Below, in pieces: positions 43,535-51,641 of a stretch of DNA of 64,000 nucleotides. Numbering within the stretch: the stretch's first letter is position 1; every line of letters begins with the position of its first letter. The stretch comes from Candidatus Sumerlaeota bacterium (lineage in GTDB: Bacteria; Sumerlaeota; Sumerlaeia; MWCT01; JAUWMI01), in NCBI GenBank assembly GCA_030613245.1, contig JAUWMI010000002.1, forward strand, positions 107,711 to 171,710. Reading direction: 5' to 3'. The translations under genes were made by a program, and so were the position numbers. Below the pieces are notes generated by a model, which was given only the letters and a program-made list of their open reading frames with translations, had not been told where the DNA came from and did not search any database.

Positions 43535-44982
43535 TGATAATGAGAGCGCGCAAAATTCTGGGATTGGCTATGGAGAAGCGTTCAATTCTCGCCGTTGAGC
43601 TTCGCCTGGATGGAGAACGATTCGAGGTCAAACGTGCAGCCGAATTTGTTTTTCCGGAAGAGGTTTCTTTCGATGAGCCGACCAGGTTGGGCCAGCTTCT
43701 GCGGCAGTTTTTACGTGAGTATCGCTTCGCCGCGAAATACGCTGTTCTCGGTATTCCTGCGAAATGGCTAATAGTTCGGGAGAAAAACATTCCACCTACA
43801 AATGCGGATTCGCTTGCCGGTATTCTCAAGATACAAGCTGAGCGGGACTTTTCACTAGATTTCAATGACCTGGTGCTCGACTATTCGGGTGAGGCAAGTT
43901 CTACGGAAAACAGCTCCTTGCTTCTTGTGGCGGCGCTTAGCCGAACGATAGACCAGATTATTACAACTGCGCAAGCAGCGGGGCTGAGCGTTATTTCAGT
44001 CACCTCCTCCGCGTTAGCTCTCGCATCTACCTCCAGTCAGTCGCAGTCCGCATCCCGGTATGTACTTTACATAAGGCCAGACTATGTTGAATTCTTGGTT
44101 CAAAGTGGCAAATATTTCCGCGTGTTAAAACACCTACCGGTAACAATTCCCGGCCAACAAGACGCGAAAAGAGTATCCGGAAATAGCACCATTGAATCCC
44201 TTGTCATTGAGGTGAGCCGTCTGGTCTCGCTGCTGCCACACGGCCCGGGGACATCCGAACCTGAGAAAATGTTTGTATGGGATGCGGCAAATCTTGGGCC
44301 AGGTGCGATGCAGACTCTGAGCGAGCACCTTTCACCGAAGGTAGAAGTTATTGATGGTAGTGCGGTATCGGTAATCGAGAAATCGGCACAGTCAAGCGAA
44401 GCAGAAAGGCGTCAGTTCGCTGCTGCTGCAGCACTCGGCCTGGCAGGCGCCCGGCGAGAGCTGCTCCCCATCGATTTTATACATTCGCGCATTAGTCCGA
44501 AGAAGAGCAAGATACCAGGAAGATACACCCTGTGGGCTGCGGCCGTTGGTATGGCACTTATTTTGTGTGGCGTGTTCCTGTTTTGGGATTTGCAAAAGGA
44601 CAAGGAAGAAGTTGCTGCATTGAAGATGCGTCTGGAACAAATGCAAGAGGACATCGAATTGGCCCAAAGTATCGTCCAAAAGGTCTCGTTCGCCCGGGGC
44701 TGGTACTCTGGAAGACCCAAGGTTCTCAATTGCCTTAGAGGATTGACATTGGCGTTCCCCACTGAGGGGCGAATATGGGCCACAAGCCTCGCCATGCACG
44801 AGGATAAGCGCGGGATTATTTCTGGAAAGTCTCTGGATGAAATAAGTGTCCTTGAAGTACTGGATACGCTCAAGGGAAACGGAATCTTTTCCAATGTTAA
44901 GATGCTCTATATGCGAGATGCGGGGAGAAACTCGCAGGAGGTTTCATTCGCCATTAATTTTATTTTTGTAGATAGGGAGTGA
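43531..44982 (+). CDS. gspL: GspL-like protein with fused PilM and PilN halves
   Basis: 483 residues, overlapping gspK by four bases. The N-terminal part (about 1-320) is an actin-fold PilM/GspL cytoplasmic domain (LAVELRLDGERFEVKRA, YAVLGIPAKWLIVREKNIP); then one membrane helix (about 331-350, WAAAVGMALILCGVFLFWDL), a coiled coil and a PilN-type ferredoxin-like periplasmic domain. It recruits GspE to the membrane platform. This layout is that of GspL as a PilM-PilN fusion. Confidence 0.88.
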   Translation: MMIMRARKILGLAMEKRSILAVELRLDGERFEVKRAAEFVFPEEVSFDEPTRLGQLLRQFLREYRFAAKYAVLGIPAKWLIVREKNIPPTNADSLAGILKIQAERDFSLDFNDLVLDYSGEASSTENSSLLLVAALSRTIDQIITTAQAAGLSVISVTSSALALASTSSQSQSASRYVLYIRPDYVEFLVQSGKYFRVLKHLPVTIPGQQDAKRVSGNSTIESLVIEVSRLVSLLPHGPGTSEPEKMFVWDAANLGPGAMQTLSEHLSPKVEVIDGSAVSVIEKSAQSSEAERRQFAAAAALGLAGARRELLPIDFIHSRISPKKSKIPGRYTLWAAAVGMALILCGVFLFWDLQKDKEEVAALKMRLEQMQEDIELAQSIVQKVSFARGWYSGRPKVLNCLRGLTLAFPTEGRIWATSLAMHEDKRGIISGKSLDEISVLEVLDTLKGNGIFSNVKMLYMRDAGRNSQEVSFAINFIFVDRE

Positions 44983-44986
44983 GTAA

Positions 44987-45568
44987 GTGGTTCTCTCGAA
45001 ACGCGAACGATACGTTGCTATTGTTTCGATCATAGTGGTCACACTACTTTTATCTGACCGCTACATCGTAACGCCATTCCTGGACCGCCGGGCACAGGTG
45101 GAGACCGAGATGCAGAGTTTGCTTGGCGAAATGGAGCGTGCAACGAGCCTCTTTAAGCGCAGGAATCTGATGGAACAGAAATGGCAGGACATGGTCTCTG
45201 GTGGCCTGGTGAGCGATGCTTCCAATGCCGAGAGCCAGGTTCTGCATGCTGTGCGTAACTGGTCACAGGAGTGCGGACTGATGCTCTCCTCTATGAAGCC
45301 TGAGCGTGTAGTGGGAGAAGGGAACTTACAGGAAATTACGTTCTTGATTGCCGGAACTGGAACCATGAGTTCTGTGGGTCAGTTTCTCTGGCGGGTCGAG
45401 ACCGCCTCCCTTCCCCTCAAGATTAAGGAGATCCAGTTGGGTTCCCGTAAGGAAGATGCAGACGACCTGTCGCTTCAATTGCGACTATCAGCGCTTTATC
45501 TTGCTGCCGAAGCACAGGCTTCAACGGCTGAAAGCGCACAACATCTAGCAAGAGGAAGCATGGAATGA
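44987..45568 (+). CDS. gspM: GspM/PilO-like platform protein
   Basis: 193 residues from a GTG with GGGAGTGAGTAA upstream. A membrane helix at about 10-27 (VAIVSIIVVTLLLSDRYIV) is followed by a coiled coil and a ferredoxin-like periplasmic domain. The sequence VGQFLWRVETASLPLKIKEIQLGS is the conserved GspM/PilO stretch. It pairs with GspL. Confidence 0.85.
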   Translation: MVLSKRERYVAIVSIIVVTLLLSDRYIVTPFLDRRAQVETEMQSLLGEMERATSLFKRRNLMEQKWQDMVSGGLVSDASNAESQVLHAVRNWSQECGLMLSSMKPERVVGEGNLQEITFLIAGTGTMSSVGQFLWRVETASLPLKIKEIQLGSRKEDADDLSLQLRLSALYLAAEAQASTAESAQHLARGSME

Positions 45569-46146
45569 TATCACAGCGTTGCCAATTCTGCGTTCTCACG
45601 CTCTTGTTTCTCGCATTTGCTGGCCACATATTGGGCGAGGAACAAGAGGAACTGCAGGGATTCTGGGGTAATTACAAGATACTGGTGGATCGAAATATCT
45701 TCTCTCGCAATCGTGGCCGCAGTTTTGAAAGAGAATCCAGGGAAGCAAAGGAACAAGTTGCCCCTGCTCCTGAAAGCTACTTTGTGCTTAAAGGGATTGT
45801 TCAACAAGGAAGTGAGCACATCGCATTTTTTGAGAATTTCCGAACAGGAGAAACTATGAGGGCCCGAATTGGGGACGCCGTGGCTCGGGGAAAGGTACAA
45901 AACATCACGCTTGATACCGTTGAATACGAGTTAAATGGGAAATTGACCAAAACTGAGATCGGCAATAATCTGGAGGGTGAGGTTTCATCACCACCACTCA
46001 CGTATAATGATCTTATCGAGTCGACAGCCATGTCCTCTGAAATTTCTACCGCCTCGACTCCCAGCGCTGGGGAAACCCAGCAGGAGGAAGACGATGATGT
46101 TCTTAGGCGGTTAAGAGAGAGGCGACAAAAGGAACTTGAGAAATGA
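45565..46146 (+). CDS. gspC: GspC/PilP-like inner-membrane linker protein
   Basis: 193 residues, overlapping gspM (ATGA). A signal-like or anchor helix (about 7-24) precedes YKILVDRNIFSRNRGR, the hallmark start of the GspC homology region (LVDRNIF), and a beta domain YFVLKGIVQQGSEHIAFFEN to about 130. The C-terminus is acidic, then Arg/Glu-rich. It would connect the inner-membrane platform to the secretin encoded next. No PDZ domain, so it is closer to PilP-length proteins. Confidence 0.8.
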   Translation: MISQRCQFCVLTLLFLAFAGHILGEEQEELQGFWGNYKILVDRNIFSRNRGRSFERESREAKEQVAPAPESYFVLKGIVQQGSEHIAFFENFRTGETMRARIGDAVARGKVQNITLDTVEYELNGKLTKTEIGNNLEGEVSSPPLTYNDLIESTAMSSEISTASTPSAGETQQEEDDDVLRRLRERRQKELEK

Positions 46147-46205
46147 GATACATCAATGGGTGTAACCACGTGATTAACATTCATGTTTTAGAGAGGATTA
46201 GACAG

Positions 46206-48260
46206 ATGCGAAACTATAGCAGAATCATACTTGCAGCTTCCATGCTGCTCATGAGCCTATCCTGGAGCGGTATCGCACTCGCTCAGGAACAGGATTCAAA
46301 ATCAACAGACACTATTAATCCAGGAATCTTGTTGAATTTCAAGGAGGCTTCTCTGGAAACAGTGCTTGAATACCTCTCGGAGGTTGCTGGTCTCGTGGTG
46401 GTACAAGATGTGGACGTGGATGGTCGGATAACGGTTATCAGTCGGCAGCCCCTAAGTGTGGAAGAAGCCATCTCTCTGATCAATACGGTGCTCAAAGAAC
46501 AGGGCTATGCAGCGATCCGGATGGGTAGGACTCTTAAAATCGTTACGCTGGAGGAAGCGAAAATAATGAACATTCCGGTGCGCTCGGGAAACGATCCGGA
46601 GAAGATTGTACCTGGCGATGATCTGGTTACTCATATTATCCCGATACGTTTTGCGAATGTAGTCAAGCTGAAGGATGACCTCGCCTCGCTGATTCCCTCC
46701 TACGCCGATTTGGCAGCAAATGAAGACACTAATGTTTTGATTCTCACAGATACCACGGCGAATATTCGGCGGCTTGTCGAGATCGTTCGTGCTCTCGATA
46801 CGCATATGGCCGCCGTAGCCGAGGTTAAGGTGTTTCACTTACAATACTCCGACGCAACAAACACGGCGAGGCTGATTAACGAGATTTTTAAAGAAGAGGA
46901 TCAGGCAACACAACAATCCAGAGGAGGCTTTTTTGATAGAATGAGGACATTCAGGAGCCCCGGTGGTCAACAGACAACGACATCAGATGGCGCCGGTCCA
47001 TCAATGAAGGTAATCGCAGCGGCGGACGAACGCACTAATAGTCTGGTTGTGACCGGGCCCCCGGATGTGTTGAAGGTGGTTGAGAACGTGGTCAAGGATC
47101 TGGATTCCAACCCCGAAGAGGAACAATCCGTTTTTATTTATCCGTTGAAGAATGCCCGGGCCGAGAACTTGAAAGAGGTGCTTAATAGTCTTTTTAGTGA
47201 AATGGAAGCACGAAGTACCGGCGCTTCTACACAACGAGGCCAAACCCGGCAGGCTGATCGTCGGGGTGGATCGGCTTCCGCAGCCCAGACCGCAGCTGAC
47301 CTTGCGGGACAGGTCTATTTCGAAGCCGACGAAGATACCAATTCACTGCTCGTCATGACTGCGTCGAAAAACTTTCAGCGAATCAAAGAGATTCTAGCGG
47401 ATCTGGACAAACCCGTCCCGCAGGTTCTTATAAAAGTCTTAGTTGCCGAGGTAACACATGAAAAGTCGGTTGATTTGGGCGTCGAATTCTCATTACTGAA
47501 CATACGGGAAAGCGGATTAGGCTCTACGCTCTTGACCGATTTTGGAGTGGCGAATCAAACCGGAGGGCTTATTGTAAGGACCATCGAGAAAGATGTTGAA
47601 GCAACATTGCGCGCGCTGGAGGAAGTGGGCAAGCTGGAGGTCCTCTCACGACCATACATTCTCACCAGCAACAACCAGCCTGCAATAATCACCATAGGAG
47701 AGGAAGTCCCATTCATCCGTAATACCCGGGTAACCGAAACCGGGCAAACTATTAATACAATAGAGTACGAGGATATTGGGATTATTCTCGAAGTAACGCC
47801 TCACATTAACCCAGACGGGTTAGTCATTATGGATGTCAAACCGGAAATCTCCGCAATCACAGGGAAAACAGTGCCTATATCGGAGACGGTTAACGCATCA
47901 GTATTCGCGAAACGTTCAGCCGAGTGCCGGGTGGCTATTCGAGACGGACAGACAATCGTAATTGGTGGGCTAATTGAGGACCAAAAAAGAGACATTATCA
48001 AGCAGGTACCGCTTCTTGGAGATATTCCTTTGTTGGGTTATCTTTTCAGGCGAACCGTGAAAGAAACAAGAAAAACGGAACTGTTGATCTTCCTTACTCC
48101 TCACGTGGCTACGAAAGATGAGGAGTTGGAGGCAATATCGGAGAAAGAAAAGGCGGGTAGCAATCTTGTTCAAAATGCGGTAGAACCAGGTGCCTTTGAG
48201 GAGCATATGAAGGGTATGCAAAGCGAAAAATCGCAACGTGAGAACGACAAAAAAGAGTGA
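46206..48260 (+). CDS. gspD: Type II secretion secretin GspD
   Basis: 684 residues from the ATG at 46206, which starts the signal peptide MRNYSRIILAASMLLMSLSW and has AGAGGATTAGAC upstream; an ATG at 46143 overlapping gspC is less likely. N0 domain (about 35-105, LLNFKEASLETVLEYL), then N1-N3 domains with low-complexity inserts, and the secretin domain (about 415-630) with VPFIRNTRVTE, EDIGIILEVTPHINPDG and PLLGDIPLLGYLFR. It forms the outer-membrane channel. Last gene of the cluster. Confidence 0.95.
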   Translation: MRNYSRIILAASMLLMSLSWSGIALAQEQDSKSTDTINPGILLNFKEASLETVLEYLSEVAGLVVVQDVDVDGRITVISRQPLSVEEAISLINTVLKEQGYAAIRMGRTLKIVTLEEAKIMNIPVRSGNDPEKIVPGDDLVTHIIPIRFANVVKLKDDLASLIPSYADLAANEDTNVLILTDTTANIRRLVEIVRALDTHMAAVAEVKVFHLQYSDATNTARLINEIFKEEDQATQQSRGGFFDRMRTFRSPGGQQTTTSDGAGPSMKVIAAADERTNSLVVTGPPDVLKVVENVVKDLDSNPEEEQSVFIYPLKNARAENLKEVLNSLFSEMEARSTGASTQRGQTRQADRRGGSASAAQTAADLAGQVYFEADEDTNSLLVMTASKNFQRIKEILADLDKPVPQVLIKVLVAEVTHEKSVDLGVEFSLLNIRESGLGSTLLTDFGVANQTGGLIVRTIEKDVEATLRALEEVGKLEVLSRPYILTSNNQPAIITIGEEVPFIRNTRVTETGQTINTIEYEDIGIILEVTPHINPDGLVIMDVKPEISAITGKTVPISETVNASVFAKRSAECRVAIRDGQTIVIGGLIEDQKRDIIKQVPLLGDIPLLGYLFRRTVKETRKTELLIFLTPHVATKDEELEAISEKEKAGSNLVQNAVEPGAFEEHMKGMQSEKSQRENDKKE

Positions 48261-48465
48261 GTATCTCACGAGAATGTCTATTACTCGATAGCGGACTAAA
48301 GGTAGGTTGAAAGAAAAAATAGCCTCAGGGTATTTATTATTGAAGAAAAGAACGTTGCCGTTTTTTGCCATTCTTTAGCGATACCTGAGCGTTCCTGAGC
48401 AGGGTGCCAGCGGGGTAAGTCCAATTTCTGCAGTTTGTAAGTCTATTGTTTTCAGGCCTAATAAA

Positions 48466-48512
48466 CTGACTCTGGATCAGAAGGTTGGAGGTTCGATTCC
48501 TCCGCGGCCCAC
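48466..48512 (+). repeat. tRNA-like 3' half (att-like), right copy
   Basis: Anticodon-loop-to-acceptor half: CTGACTCTGGATCAG (loop CTCTGGA, anticodon CTG, Gln-like), GAAGGTTGGA, T arm GGTTCGATTCCTCC, acceptor end GCGGCCCAC. No 5' half is present upstream. It matches the copy at 34072 except for the anticodon bases and the palindrome inserted there; both are followed by TGTCTAC a little downstream. Confidence 0.7.
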
Positions 48513-48659
48513 TGCATTTTCAGCTGTTTATTGTCTACTTTTCTGCAGTTCTCAAGCGGACTTGCGTTAGTCGGCTAAATGCGCTTTCGGCTTTGCGTCC
48601 GCTTTCCACCCGGGGTTAAAGGGGGTTGTAGGCTTATACAAAACTTACATTTTTTCCAA

Positions 48660-48697
48660 GGGGGGAAGTTTACCACTTCCCCCCTCTCTTTTTTTGC
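48660..48697 (+). terminator. Rho-independent terminator
   Basis: A perfect nine-base-pair stem GGGGGGAAG / CTTCCCCCC with a seven-base loop, followed by TCTCTTTTTTT. It is 400 bases after gspD and would stop read-through from the secretion operon. Confidence 0.85.
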
Positions 48698-48879
48698 CTG
48701 GCATAACTGCGCTAGTATACTTCCGAGTTTGATTTTCCTGTACGTCATGATCTCACCGAGATTGGGAAATAGAAAATGGTTGATAACGCATATGGGATTA
48801 AGGTATGTGAGTAAAGATGCTAAAACAATTTTAGTATACTCATGTTATGAATTGTAGTGGAAAAGAAGGAGGAAGGACA

Positions 48880-48951
48880 GTGAAATGGACGTGCATTTGT
48901 TGTGGCTGACGACACGAAAGCATCAGACGAGGACCCAGCACCTCTGAGTAA
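48880..48951 (+). other. Micro-ORF with CICCG-TGA, possible cassette start or selenopeptide
   Basis: GGAGGAAGG precedes GTG; the codons give MKWTCICCG, then TGA, then 13 more sense codons (RHESIRRGPSTSE) to TAA. MKWTC resembles the start of rubredoxin-like zinc proteins. The TGA may be an ordinary stop in a decayed gene. Because a tRNA-Sec is encoded in this window, selenocysteine is conceivable, but no convincing SECIS hairpin follows. Confidence 0.25.
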
Positions 48952-49074
48952 CGAAATCCTAATTCCTCTCAAGACGGAAAAGTAGTGATAAGACTGTAAC
49001 CGGAGCGTCTGCTTCTGCTGAGAGCTAAGGGCCGCTGGAACAGAAAGTTAAAACATCAGCAGTACCGAACCAGT

Positions 49075-49120
49075 CGTTGCAGCCCACACGCGGATTCGCG
49101 TGCTGCTGAAGCGCAACGTT
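49075..49120 (+). repeat. attC-like hairpin, upstream of DUF2784
   Basis: Imperfect inverted repeat: CGTTGC / GCAACG outer stem, CAGC / GCTG and CACGCG / CGCGTG inner stems, with an unpaired GAAGC on the right arm. The right end CTGAAGCGCAACGTT resembles integron attC right ends; the final R' bases (GTTCAAG) deviate from the GTTRRRY consensus. Confidence 0.45.
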
Positions 49121-49137
49121 CAAGAGAATAGCAAAAT

Positions 49138-49566
49138 ATGAGTCGGGGCTATAACAAGTATTTGCTAGCAGCAGATGGAATCCTGCTCATGCATTTCGCT
49201 TTTGTCGCCTTTGTTGTTCTTGGGTTTGCATTCATCTGGATAGGACATTTTGCAAAACGCAAATTCGCAAGAAATGCCAAATTCCGTATCTGTCACATAT
49301 TGGCAATGGGCTTTGTTTTCTGCGAAAGTTTGTGCGGCACGATTTGCCCTCTTACTGAATGGGAGAATGATTTAAGGGTAAGAGGAGGTCAAGGTGAGGT
49401 ATATGAAACAACCTTTATGCGAGAATGGATCCACAGAATTATCTTTTACGATTTTAGTGAACGAACGTTTATAGTCATGTATGCAGTCTTTTTTGCACTC
49501 ATACTGCTAACTTTCTGGATGATTCCTCCAGAGTTAACGTTGAGACGAAAGCAAAAGAAACCATAG
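49138..49566 (+). CDS. DUF2784-family membrane protein
   Basis: 142 residues with three to four hydrophobic helices (about 10-36, 50-66, 108-128). Family features are MHFAFVAFVVLGF at the start, the CESLCGTICPLTEWENDLR motif and FMREWIHRIIFYDF. Function unknown; members are small inner-membrane proteins. It lies alone between two attC-like hairpins, 18 bases after the first, as a gene cassette would. No Shine-Dalgarno is obvious, also common in cassettes. Confidence 0.88.
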   Translation: MSRGYNKYLLAADGILLMHFAFVAFVVLGFAFIWIGHFAKRKFARNAKFRICHILAMGFVFCESLCGTICPLTEWENDLRVRGGQGEVYETTFMREWIHRIIFYDFSERTFIVMYAVFFALILLTFWMIPPELTLRRKQKKP

Positions 49567-49581
49567 CACTTCTCGAGCCAT

Positions 49582-49630
49582 CGCTTCCAGGCGACGTCCT
49601 GAGGGCCGCGCCTGAAGCGCACCGTTAGCC
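49582..49630 (+). repeat. attC-like hairpin, downstream of DUF2784
   Basis: Stem CGCTT / AAGCG continues as CAGGCG / CGCCTG with one bulged C on the left arm, as the extrahelical bases of attC sites. The right end AAGCGCACCGTTAGCC carries GTTAGCC, close to the GTTRRRY core. It starts 15 bases after the DUF2784 stop. The matching left core is not evident. Confidence 0.45.
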
Positions 49631-49654
49631 AGACACGACTAGGGAGAAGGACAT

Positions 49655-49777
49655 ATGGAACACAGAACACCAATCTCTTTCACCGAAAATTCCAAGGCAG
49701 CCGTGGAAGTTGCAAAATCGGTACTGGCTTACAATAGGTTCACGGTCAATTTGCTGAGCAAGGAATTTTGGGGCTAG
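49655..49777 (+). CDS. Short ORF, possibly truncated cassette gene
   Basis: 40 residues (MEHRTPISFTENSKAAVEVA, then KSVLAYNRFTVNLLSKEFWG) with GGGAGAAGG seven bases before ATG. It starts 25 bases after the second attC-like site, where the next cassette gene would begin, and stops 20 bases before the sulfatase gene. No family recognised; it may be the start of a gene cut off by the sulfatase segment. Confidence 0.4.
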   Translation: MEHRTPISFTENSKAAVEVAKSVLAYNRFTVNLLSKEFWG

Positions 49778-49797
49778 ATTCTAAATCGGAGGATATA

Positions 49798-51273
49798 ATG
49801 AATCGTAGAGACTTTCTCAAGTATGTGAGTGTAGGGGTGGTGGCACTGGCGATGCTGGGTTGCCTAAATGGACTGAGGCAAAGCACAGCACATAAAGGAC
49901 CGCCAAACATTGTCATCATCTTCACCGACGATCAGGGTTACGCGGATGTCGGTATATATGGGGCTAAAGGTTTCGAGACGCCGCACCTGGACAAAATGGC
50001 GGCAGAGGGGATGCGCTTTACCAATTTTTATGTTTCTCAGGCCACGTGCAGCGCCTCACGTGCCTCGCTGCTGACCGGATGTTATGCCAATCGTTTCAAT
50101 TTCCCGGGCGCTCTGTATCCCTGGTCGAAAGAGGGCCTGAATCCGCGGGAGGAAACCATCGCCGAGCTGTTGAAAAAAAGGGGCTATGCCACCGGTGTTT
50201 TCGGCAAATGGCATTTGGGCCATCAGCGGAAGTTTTTACCGCTACAGCATGGCTTTGATGAATATCTGGGTCTGCCTTATTCCAACGACATGTGGCCCGT
50301 GGATTTCGACGGTAAGCCCGTCACTGAGGGGAGGAAGGCCAAGTATCCGGTTCTGCCACTGATTGATGGCAATGAAAAAGTTGCCGAGATTCGTACGCTG
50401 GAGGATCAGGCGACACTAACGACGCGTTACACGGAGCGTGCGGTTCAGTTTATCGAAAAGAACAAGGACAGGCCGTTTTTTCTTTACCTGCCCCATTCCA
50501 TGGCCCATGTGCCCTTGGGGGTGTCGGACAAGTTCAAAGGCAAAAGTGAACAGGGTATGTATGGCGATGTGATCATGGAGATCGATTGGTCGGTGGGACA
50601 AATCCTGAAGACGCTGAAGAGGAACGGACTGGATGATAATACGCTGGTGGTGTTTACTAGTGACAATGGGCCGTGGCTAAATTTCGGCAATCACGCGGGC
50701 TCAGCGTTTCCGCTGCGTGAAGGAAAAGGTTCCATGTGGGAGGGCGGAGCGCGAGTGCCTTGCATTATTCGCTGGCCCGGAAGGATCAAGGCGGATTCGG
50801 TCTGTGACAAAATGGCCGCGACCATAGACCTGCTCCCCACAATAGCGACAATTGTGGGGGCACCGCTACCTCAAAATAAAATCGATGGCGTAAGCATTTT
50901 GCCCCTTCTGGAAGGGAAGGAAGGTGCCCAGCCGCGAGACCATTATTTTTTCTATTACGGTGGGGAACTACGGTGTGTTCGGTGGGGCAAATGGAAACTT
51001 CATTTTCCCCATGAGTATCGGTCTTACGAAGGGGTAAAACCCGGAGAGAACGGCTGGCCGGGTCCCTATGCTAGAGGTAGAACCGGTTTGGCGTTATACG
51101 ACTTGGAAAATGACATAGGTGAGACCACGAATGTAGCGGATAGGTATCCTGAGGTAGTGGCACAACTACGGGCATTGGCAGAAAAGGCGCGCGACGATAT
51201 GGGCGACACCCTCACCCAGCGAAAAGGTTTGAACATACGTCCTTTAGGCAAGATACCGGATGACGGACGGTAA
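49798..51273 (+). CDS. Formylglycine-dependent sulfatase, exported
   Basis: 491 residues from the ATG at 49798, which follows CGGAGGATA. NRRDFLKYVSVGVVALAMLGC combines a twin-arginine-like motif with a lipobox (Cys near 25). The sulfatase start is IVIIFTDDQGYADVGIYG (metal Asp pair); the modified Cys lies in CSASRASLLTG (CxASR type, about 82); FGKWHLGH and TSDNGPWLNFG supply further active-site residues. It would hydrolyse sulfate esters of polysaccharides after Cys-to-formylglycine conversion. No maturase is adjacent. It is the last gene before the tRNA-Leu boundary. Confidence 0.93.
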   Translation: MNRRDFLKYVSVGVVALAMLGCLNGLRQSTAHKGPPNIVIIFTDDQGYADVGIYGAKGFETPHLDKMAAEGMRFTNFYVSQATCSASRASLLTGCYANRFNFPGALYPWSKEGLNPREETIAELLKKRGYATGVFGKWHLGHQRKFLPLQHGFDEYLGLPYSNDMWPVDFDGKPVTEGRKAKYPVLPLIDGNEKVAEIRTLEDQATLTTRYTERAVQFIEKNKDRPFFLYLPHSMAHVPLGVSDKFKGKSEQGMYGDVIMEIDWSVGQILKTLKRNGLDDNTLVVFTSDNGPWLNFGNHAGSAFPLREGKGSMWEGGARVPCIIRWPGRIKADSVCDKMAATIDLLPTIATIVGAPLPQNKIDGVSILPLLEGKEGAQPRDHYFFYYGGELRCVRWGKWKLHFPHEYRSYEGVKPGENGWPGPYARGRTGLALYDLENDIGETTNVADRYPEVVAQLRALAEKARDDMGDTLTQRKGLNIRPLGKIPDDGR

Positions 51274-51283
51274 AGGGAAAGTT

Positions 51284-51640
51284 GGGGTCTTTATAAGATT
51301 TCCCCAAAAGAGGACAAGGCAATAAGAGAATTTATTCGTCACGAGCCAGATGCAGCAAAATTTCGAGATGTCACCGGAAAGGACATGCGGAGCTCTTTTT
51401 CGACTTTTTGTGAGACTGTCTTAAAATGCAATGGGACGGCTCTTTCAATGTACATGGGGCAAAGCAGGGGGAGTATAAGAGATGCGCATTGTACAGCAAG
51501 AGACATAGAATTCTTAAAGAAAGAGATCGTCGAGAAGATAGACAATTATTGTGTCGGAACCATGGACAAAACCATGGACAATTGCTTTGAACCGGAGGGT
51601 CTAGCTGAAAATACAACGATTGCTAAGTCTTTAAAAATGA
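51284..51640 (+). pseudogene. Probable C-terminal remnant of a tyrosine recombinase
   Basis: An open frame without start reads (…KEDKAIREFIRHEPDAAKF, then RDVTGKDMRSSFSTFCETVL, KCNGTALSMYMGQSRGSIRD, AHCTARDIEFLKKEIVEKID). The DMRSSF and YMGQS-x8-H-C segments line up with the Arg box, the GHS box and the catalytic Tyr region of integrases, but with Gln for His and Cys for the expected Tyr. The tail contains the ACCATGGACAAA doublet and runs into the tRNA-Leu gene, as integrase genes next to their att site often do. Only about 100 codons remain, so it is dead. Confidence 0.5.
51559..51580 (+). repeat. ACCATGGACAAA direct doublet, right copy
   Basis: Second copy of the doublet at 33871 (ACCATGGACAAA then ACCATGGACA), within the integrase-like remnant and about 60 bases from the tRNA-Leu 3' end. 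Confidence 0.7.
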
Positions 51641-51641
51641 G

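Larger units (their letters stand above)
48261..48879. other. Gene-free region after gspD
   Basis: About 620 bases. It holds the tRNA-like 3' half at 48466-48512 and a strong terminator at 48660-48697. No protein gene is supported. Confidence 0.65.

Noticed and set aside
48579..48857. 92-codon frame after gspD
   Set aside because: It reads across the strong terminator hairpin; no start context.
48910..48951. SECIS element after the CICCG-TGA
   Set aside because: Only a four-pair stem (GAGG/CCTC) with an eight-base loop can be drawn, which does not fit bacterial SECIS requirements.
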